64,000 bases of DNA from Pseudomonas sp. SJZ074 (GTDB lineage Bacteria > Pseudomonadota > Gammaproteobacteria > Pseudomonadales > Pseudomonadaceae). Under the pieces are notes generated by a model that had not been told where the DNA came from, ran no database searches, and worked only from the letters and a program-made list of their open reading frames with translations. How positions within the stretch are numbered: the stretch's first letter is position 1; each line of letters starts with the position of its first letter. The stretch is taken from NCBI RefSeq assembly GCF_007828215.1, contig NZ_VIUE01000030.1, positions 1 through 64,000 on the forward strand, given 5' to 3'. The position numbers and the translations under genes are program-made. Shown here piece by piece: positions 59,380 through 64,000 of this stretch.

Positions 59380-59587
59380 AAGATCACTGCTCGGACAGAC
59401 AGTCCAATGCAGCCCGCCCAAGCAGGCCGGCTGCGGTCGCGGCACCCACCGGTGCCTGGTAGCCAGACAGGCCACCCATGACCCCCGAGCTGCACACTGT
59501 CCAGAAGACGGCGTGAGGTGAGCCGACGTCATAAGCGTCGAGCACGGACGAAATTCTCAAGGGGAGGCCGACGGGTCTCCCTTTTTT
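59380..59587 (+). ncRNA. Candidate structured small RNA or leader RNA
   Basis: Several nested hairpins lie in a row on the plus strand: GGAC-GTCC (59391-59404 region), GCAGCC with GGCTGC, the clean GGCACC-CACC-GGTGCC stem, and CGACG with CGTCG, and then an intrinsic terminator. This looks like either an sRNA or a terminator-controlled leader of the DUF6515 gene, whose ATG is 100 bases further on. I do not recognise an Rfam family, and the 5' end is not defined. Confidence 0.45.
59562..59587 (+). terminator. Rho-independent terminator before the DUF6515 gene
   Basis: GGGAGGCC (59562-59569) pairs with GGTCTCCC (59574-59581), eight pairs including one G-U, around a GACG loop. Six Ts follow at once. 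It terminates a plus-strand transcript in a place where no protein gene lies upstream. Confidence 0.82.
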
Positions 59588-59687
59588 AATGCCTGCGAAA
59601 TAAACCTCGTGGCTGATAATCTGTCGCAGAACCGGCCTGGGCTTTCCCAGTCTTATCATCAGGCCCTGAACCGTTGTGAGGAATTTC

Positions 59688-60692
59688 ATGAAGTCGCGCA
59701 TCTGGCGTTTGGCAGGTGTTGGTCTGTTGTGGGCAAGTGTCAGTGCGCAGGGAATGGCCGACGATCAGCAAAACCGTGGCGGCCCGGATGGCAATCGCGG
59801 CCCGGATGGGCGCGGTGGCAATGGCCAGGGTTACTCGGGCCAGCCGCGGCCGCAGAGTAATGAAATCATTCGGGGCGACAACAGTCGTCAATTCGAGGTC
59901 AGGCCGCAGCACCCGGACGGACAACACTACGGTCGTCCACCGCAGGACCCCAACGCTCACGGTCGTCCGCCGCAGCCACCGCCCGGCAACAACCTGCCGA
60001 TCCAGGGGCGGCCCGACAGCGTGACCCAGACCCGCGAACCGCAACCGGGGTATTACCGCGATATCCCTCGGCGCAACGATGGTTATCCGAACGCAGGTCC
60101 GCGACCAGACCATGACGGTCGTCCCGGTCAGCATTGGCCTGGTCGGCCGGATGGGCATGGCAACGGTTGGGGCCCGGGGCCGGAATACCGCCCGGGTTAT
60201 GTGGTCGACCATTTCCCGGATCGCAATTACCGCGTGCCCTATCGCGGCCAGGACTATTTCTATTCGGGCGGCTATTGGTATCGCCCGCAAGGGCCGCGTT
60301 ACGTCGTGGTCGCGCCACCGCGGGGCATCCGCACCCGCTACTTGCCCGATTACGCCCGGGAAGTGTGGATTGGCAGTTCGCTGTTCTTCCTCGCCGCCGG
60401 CGCATATTACATCTACGAAGCCAACACCCAGGATTATGTCGTGGTCGATGCGCCGGTCGCCAACCCGCAGCCGCAACCTCAGGGCAACAGTTTCGATGTG
60501 GTGGCCTATCCGGCCAACGGTCAGTCGCCCGAGCAGGTCAATCAGGATGGTTATGACTGCTATCGCTGGGCGGTGCAGCAGAGCGGGTTCGACCCGCGCA
60601 ACTACACCTACCCGCCGGCACCGGAAGTGGTGCAGACCTATCGCCAGGCCCAAGGCAGTTGCTTGAGCAGCCGTGGGTATCAGGTTCAGTAG
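59688..60692 (+). CDS. DUF6515 family exported protein, Gly/Pro/Arg-rich
   Basis: The 334-residue protein has a signal peptide (about 1-26) and a low-complexity middle rich in Gly, Pro, Arg, Asp, Gln and Asn (about 28-170, with repeated GRPPQ-like blocks). A C-terminal globular part follows, with YFYSGGYWYRPQGPRYVVVAPP, a short hydrophobic LFFLAAGAYYIYEA segment and the tail DGYDCYRWAVQQSGFDP. The last part fits the DUF6515 family, whose function is unknown. I chose the ATG at 59688 because TGAGGAA precedes it. Confidence 0.8.
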   Translation: MKSRIWRLAGVGLLWASVSAQGMADDQQNRGGPDGNRGPDGRGGNGQGYSGQPRPQSNEIIRGDNSRQFEVRPQHPDGQHYGRPPQDPNAHGRPPQPPPGNNLPIQGRPDSVTQTREPQPGYYRDIPRRNDGYPNAGPRPDHDGRPGQHWPGRPDGHGNGWGPGPEYRPGYVVDHFPDRNYRVPYRGQDYFYSGGYWYRPQGPRYVVVAPPRGIRTRYLPDYAREVWIGSSLFFLAAGAYYIYEANTQDYVVVDAPVANPQPQPQGNSFDVVAYPANGQSPEQVNQDGYDCYRWAVQQSGFDPRNYTYPPAPEVVQTYRQAQGSCLSSRGYQVQ

Positions 60693-60696
60693 CAGC

Positions 60697-60775
60697 CACA
60701 AGCTGCAAGCTTCAAGCGGCAAGTAAAAGCTGATGGCGATTCTACTTGCCGCTTAAAGCTTGCAGCTTGCAGCTG
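60697..60775. repeat. AGCTGCAAGCTTCAAGCGGC inverted repeat (third family)
   Basis: The left arm CAAGCTGCAAGCTTCAAGCG pairs with the right arm ending TTAAAGCTTGCAGCTTGCAG around a short loop. It belongs to a different dispersed family from the REP elements. It follows the DUF6515 gene and its right arm encodes the last residues of the convergent CDF transporter gene. Confidence 0.85.
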
Positions 60776-61646
60776 TCCTTACTGGATCGGCATGCACCAG
60801 CACTTCGGCCTTCGGGTAGGCACGGTGGATGGCATCGGCGGCCTGGTCGCTGAGGCCGTGGGCCACTGACAAGGTCAGCTCCCCCGGCAATTCCAGATGC
60901 AGCTGCACGAACCAGTGGTTGCCGGAAATCCGTGTGCGCAGGTCATGGGCACCGAGTACACCGGGCACGGCGCAGGCCAGCTCCAGCATGTGCTGGCTGA
61001 CATCGGGTGGCAGTTCTTCGTCCATCAGCACGGAGAAACTTTCCCGGGCGATCTGGATGGCGCTCCAGAGAATGTAGGCGGCGATGCCCAGGCCGAACCA
61101 GGCGTCGAGTTGGTACCAGCCGAACCCGGCCAGCACCAGCGCCACCAGGATGCTGCCGTTGAGCAACAGGTCGGAGCGATAATGCAGTGAGTCGGCGCGC
61201 ACGGCATTGGAGCCGGTGGCGCGGATGACCCGATGCTGCAATGCCAGCAGCGCCAGGGTCAGGGCCAGAGAGAACACGATCACACCGACACTGAGCCAGG
61301 GCGCCTCCACCGGCACCGGGCTTTTCAGACGCTCGCCTGCCTGCAGGGCAATCAGCACGGCGCTGCCGCCGATGAACAGCGCCTGGGCCATGCCGGCCAG
61401 GGACTCGGCCTTGCCATGGCCGTAGCGATGATCGGCATCGGCGGGGCGCAAGGCGTAATGCACCGCCAGCAGATTGAGCAGCGAGGTGACGCCATCCAAA
61501 GCCGAGTCGGTCAGGCCGGCGAGCATGCTCACCGAACCGCTCAGCCACCAGGCCAGGGCCTTGGCGATAATCAGGATCGACGCCACGGCCACCGAGGCGC
61601 GGGTGGCCAGGCGTAGAAGACGAGCGTGTTCGGTGCTGGTGGTCAT
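60753..61646 (-). CDS. Cation diffusion facilitator (FieF-like)
   Basis: The 297-residue protein has six membrane helices with the metal-binding aspartates of the CDF family in LTDSALDG, the HRYGHGKAESLAGM block, and a C-terminal cytosolic domain (AHDLRTRISGNHWFVQLHLE). CDF proteins export Zn2+, Fe2+ or Cd2+ in exchange for protons. The last residues (about RTAASCKL) come from the intergenic inverted repeat, so the native C-terminus has been rewritten or extended by the repeat. Confidence 0.9.
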   Translation of the reverse strand: MTTSTEHARLLRLATRASVAVASILIIAKALAWWLSGSVSMLAGLTDSALDGVTSLLNLLAVHYALRPADADHRYGHGKAESLAGMAQALFIGGSAVLIALQAGERLKSPVPVEAPWLSVGVIVFSLALTLALLALQHRVIRATGSNAVRADSLHYRSDLLLNGSILVALVLAGFGWYQLDAWFGLGIAAYILWSAIQIARESFSVLMDEELPPDVSQHMLELACAVPGVLGAHDLRTRISGNHWFVQLHLELPGELTLSVAHGLSDQAADAIHRAYPKAEVLVHADPVRTAASCKL

Positions 61647-61674
61647 GGCGCGGTCGTTCCTTCAGTGGCGCCCG

Positions 61675-62094
61675 TTATGCGGCCGGCTTGAGTCCGAGGG
61701 CGGCCAGTTGCTGTGCGCTGCCCTTGTGTTGGATCAGCCGAGGATCGTCCAGGGGAAAGCTGCGGCCCAGTTCGCTTTCCAGGATGGCCTGCAGTTTATG
61801 GTTGTCGACGCTGCCGTCAGGGTTGATGGCCTGTTTGAGTTTTTCCGGCGCGACCTGGGCGGTCTTGCCCGGTTCGAAGTAAATGGCGCCGGTGGCGAAG
61901 TCCACTGCGAACGCGATCAGGCCGGGGATGATGTAGAACAGCAGGCCGACGGCGTCGAGCGCAGCAATGGCCGGGTCGATCTTGCCGTCGATCTGGCCGC
62001 GACGGTCCGGGTAGAAGATCGAGCCACAGGCACTGATTTGAGTCAGCAGGGAGGCGACCAGCACGCCACCGATCACGCGAAAGGGAATACGCAT
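61675..62094 (-). CDS. Small lipoprotein of unknown function
   Basis: The 139-residue protein has a signal peptide (MRIPFRVIGGVLVASLL) and a lipobox TQISAC followed by GSIFYPDRRGQ, a hydrophobic stretch AVGLLFYIIPGLIAFAVDFA that may enter the membrane, and a charged C-terminus. I recognise no characterised family. AGGAG lies just before the ATG at 62094. It is upstream of the CDF gene by 28 bases on the same strand. Confidence 0.8.
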   Translation of the reverse strand: MRIPFRVIGGVLVASLLTQISACGSIFYPDRRGQIDGKIDPAIAALDAVGLLFYIIPGLIAFAVDFATGAIYFEPGKTAQVAPEKLKQAINPDGSVDNHKLQAILESELGRSFPLDDPRLIQHKGSAQQLAALGLKPAA

Positions 62095-62192
62095 AGCAAT
62101 CTCCTGAGCAGGTAGTAGAGGCGTTACTGGTTGGAGTCCAGACCACGCTAAACAGTTCGCCGTTATACTCGGCCCTCTGTTTTGGAGCCAGC

Positions 62193-64000
62193 ATGATTTC
62201 TTTGCCGATCGATGAAGTTTTACCCGTCCTGCGCCAGGCCCTGGCATCGCGCCACGAAGCCGTGCTCGAAGCACCGCCCGGTGCCGGTAAAACCACCCGT
62301 GTTCCCCTGGCCTTGCTGAACGAGCCCTGGCTGGCCGGACAGACCATCCTGATGCTCGAACCCCGGCGCCTGGCGGCACGGGCGGCGGCTGAGCGGCTGG
62401 CCAGCGAGCTGGGGGAAAAGGTTGGTGAGACCGTCGGCTACCGGATTCGTCTGGACAGCAAGGTTGGCCCAAGCACCCGTATTGAAGTGGTCACCGAAGG
62501 GATTCTCACGCGCCGCTTGCAGGACGATCCGGCGCTGGAAGGCGTGGGGCTGCTGATTTTCGATGAATTCCACGAACGCAGCCTCGACGCCGACCTGGCC
62601 CTGGCTTTGAGCCTCAACGGCCGGGAGCTGTTTCGCGAAGACCAGCCGCTGAAGATTCTATTGATGTCTGCGACCCTGGAGGGCGAGCGCCTGGCCGGGT
62701 TGTTGAACGACGCGCCGATCCTGCGCAGTGCAGGGCGGATGTTCCCGGTGACCATGCGCTGGGGCCGTCCGTTCCAGCCCGGTGAATTCATCGAGCCGCG
62801 GTTGGTACAGACCGTACTCCAAGCCCTGCACGATGAAACCGGCAGTGTCTTGGTGTTTCTGCCCGGGCAGGCGGAGATCCGTCGGGTCCACCAGCAACTG
62901 GCCGAGGCCCTGGGCGAGGGCGGCAATGTGCTGCTGTGTCCCCTGCACGGCGAATTGGATCTCGCGGCCCAACGTGCCGCCATTGACCCGGCGCCTCCTG
63001 GCCAGCGCAAAGTGGTGCTGGCGACCAACATCGCCGAGACCAGCCTGACCATCAACGGCGTGCGGGTGGTGGTCGACGCCGGGCTGGCCCGGGTTCCACG
63101 TTTCGACCCGGGTAGCGGCATGACCCGTCTAGACACCCAGCGCATTTCCCGGGCCAGCGCCACCCAGCGGGCCGGTCGGGCCGGGCGCTTGGAGCCCGGG
63201 GTGTGCTACCGGTTGTGGTCCGAGGACCAGCATGAACAACTGGCCGCCTACGGTAGCGCGGAGATCCTTTCGGCGGACCTGGCCGGGCTGGCCCTGCAAT
63301 TGGGGCGCTGGGGCGTGACGCCGCAGCAACTGGTCTGGCTCGACGTGCCGCCCAGCGCCGCCTACGCCCAGGCCCAGGACTTGCTGCAACGCCTGGGAGC
63401 GCTGGACGGCGAGCAACTGACCCGCCACGGCCAGGTCATGGCCGAACTGCCGGCTCACCCGCGTATCGCCCATTTGCTGTTGCGTGGCCAGGCATTGGGA
63501 TTGGCGGATATGGCTTGTAACGTCGCTGCGCTATTGGGTGAACGCGACATATTGCGTGGCGCCGGCGCGGACTTGCACAGTCGCCTGGCCTTGCTGTCCG
63601 GCGAAGAACGGGCGGCGCGCGGGGCACAAGGCGGCGTGACACGGGCGCGGCAACTGGCCCGGCAGTATCGTGGTTACTTGCGGGGCAAGGCCGAAGAAGC
63701 CGTGGCCGATCCCGATCACCCGCGTTGGCTCGGAGCGCTGCTGGCGCTGGCCTATCCGGATCGGGTCGCGCAGCAACGACGACCCGGCGGCGCGGAGTAC
63801 CGCCTGGCCAACGGTCGTGCGGCGTTGTTTGCCGAGGCTGACAGCTTGATGAAACAAGCGTGGCTGGTGATCGCCGATCTGGGCAGTCGCCAGGGCCAGC
63901 GGGAAGAGCGCATCTATCTGGCAACGGATTTCGACCCGGCGCTGTTCGATTCGGTGCTGGCCGAGCAGGTGCACACGGTTGATCAACTGGATTGGGACGA
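62193..64000 (+). CDS. hrpB: ATP-dependent helicase HrpB (3' end outside window)
   Basis: The first 602 codons of a DExH-box helicase are present. It starts at the ATG at 62193 after TTTTGGAG. Motif I is APPGAGKTT (27-35), motif II DEFH (124-127), motif III SAT (159-161), with later ATNIAETSLTINGV and QRAGRAGRLEPG blocks, as in HrpB of proteobacteria. The frame stays open to the last base, so the C-terminal part of the usual 800-840 residues continues outside. Its cellular role is not firmly known. Confidence 0.95.
   Translation, partial: MISLPIDEVLPVLRQALASRHEAVLEAPPGAGKTTRVPLALLNEPWLAGQTILMLEPRRLAARAAAERLASELGEKVGETVGYRIRLDSKVGPSTRIEVVTEGILTRRLQDDPALEGVGLLIFDEFHERSLDADLALALSLNGRELFREDQPLKILLMSATLEGERLAGLLNDAPILRSAGRMFPVTMRWGRPFQPGEFIEPRLVQTVLQALHDETGSVLVFLPGQAEIRRVHQQLAEALGEGGNVLLCPLHGELDLAAQRAAIDPAPPGQRKVVLATNIAETSLTINGVRVVVDAGLARVPRFDPGSGMTRLDTQRISRASATQRAGRAGRLEPGVCYRLWSEDQHEQLAAYGSAEILSADLAGLALQLGRWGVTPQQLVWLDVPPSAAYAQAQDLLQRLGALDGEQLTRHGQVMAELPAHPRIAHLLLRGQALGLADMACNVAALLGERDILRGAGADLHSRLALLSGEERAARGAQGGVTRARQLARQYRGYLRGKAEEAVADPDHPRWLGALLALAYPDRVAQQRRPGGAEYRLANGRAALFAEADSLMKQAWLVIADLGSRQGQREERIYLATDFDPALFDSVLAEQVHTVDQLDWD

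Larger units (their letters stand above)
59255..59687. other. Divergent spacer Lrp-DUF6515 (433 bases)
   Basis: The first 110 bases are A/T-rich and probably hold the regulator's promoter. The rest holds a strongly structured stretch ending in a plus-strand terminator (59562-59587). A minus-strand open frame from 59701 to 59384 also crosses it but has no ribosome binding site or family match. Confidence 0.55.

Noticed and set aside
59384..59701. A 105-codon minus-strand frame across the structured RNA region
   Set aside because: It has no ribosome binding site, and its 5' part overlaps the DUF6515 start on the other strand. The hairpins and terminator on the plus strand explain the region better, though I cannot exclude it fully.

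Overview
The window is a 64 kb piece of a Pseudomonas chromosome, most likely from the P. fluorescens species complex. Three things point there. The coding DNA is GC-rich and densely packed. The proteins read as Pseudomonas orthologues throughout. The intergenic spacers carry REP palindromes (GTGGGAGCGGGCTTGCTCGC type) and a second family (TGTGGCGAGGGGATTTATCC type) typical of that group. From memory, the gene order also follows a conserved block of the P. aeruginosa chromosome (ppa through the LadS/thiDE region to hrpB). I see no insertion sequence, prophage, integrase, CRISPR array, tRNA or rRNA, so this is core genome and not an island.

Region 1 (1-11 kb): ppa, an MtfA-like peptidase, a DedA protein and a GNAT acetyltransferase come first. 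A complete microcompartment-free ethanolamine pathway follows: Eat permease, EutBC ammonia-lyase, ExaC-type aldehyde dehydrogenase and a divergent AcoR-like sigma-54 activator. Both metabolic transcription units have good -24/-12 promoters, and the spacer holds two direct copies of a dyad spaced 21 bp apart, which look like the activator sites.

Region 2 (11-23 kb): Mpl (peptidoglycan recycling), UbiX, small lipoproteins, a predicted caspase-like (C13) lipoprotein with about twelve MORN repeats, LrgAB, a Lon-substrate-binding-domain protein, a DedA-PAP2 fusion, 3-methyladenine glycosylase, ProA and NadD.

Region 3 (23-36 kb): the cell-elongation and lipoate block rsfS-rlmH-mrdA-rodA-mltB-rlpA-dacA-ybeD-lipB-lipA, with many overlapping or near-touching genes. 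After it come an LD-carboxypeptidase, a second lytic transglycosylase and arfA, whose coding sequence contains a strong hairpin.

Region 4 (36-51 kb, mostly minus strand): holA-lptE-leuS, lnt-corC-ybeY-phoH-miaB, hemL and thiE-thiD, with a few plus-strand genes (a 106-aa unknown, a YdcF family protein, a DUF1820 protein).

Region 5 (51-64 kb): LadS (hybrid sensor kinase of the Gac/Rsm network), an AidB-like acyl-CoA dehydrogenase, AMP nucleosidase, RluE, DUF2788, an Lrp/AsnC regulator, a DUF6515 protein behind a structured, terminator-ending leader or small RNA, a CDF metal exporter, a small lipoprotein and the 5' part of hrpB, which runs off the window end.

The window is rich in envelope biology: Mpl, PBP2, RodA, two lytic transglycosylases, RlpA, PBP5, LD-carboxypeptidase, Lnt and LptE. 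The least understood items are the C13/MORN lipoprotein, the structured RNA region near 59.4-59.6 kb, the perfect palindrome at the ydcF start, and the repeat families. Start codons were moved from the longest open frame where family alignment or a ribosome binding site argued for it.
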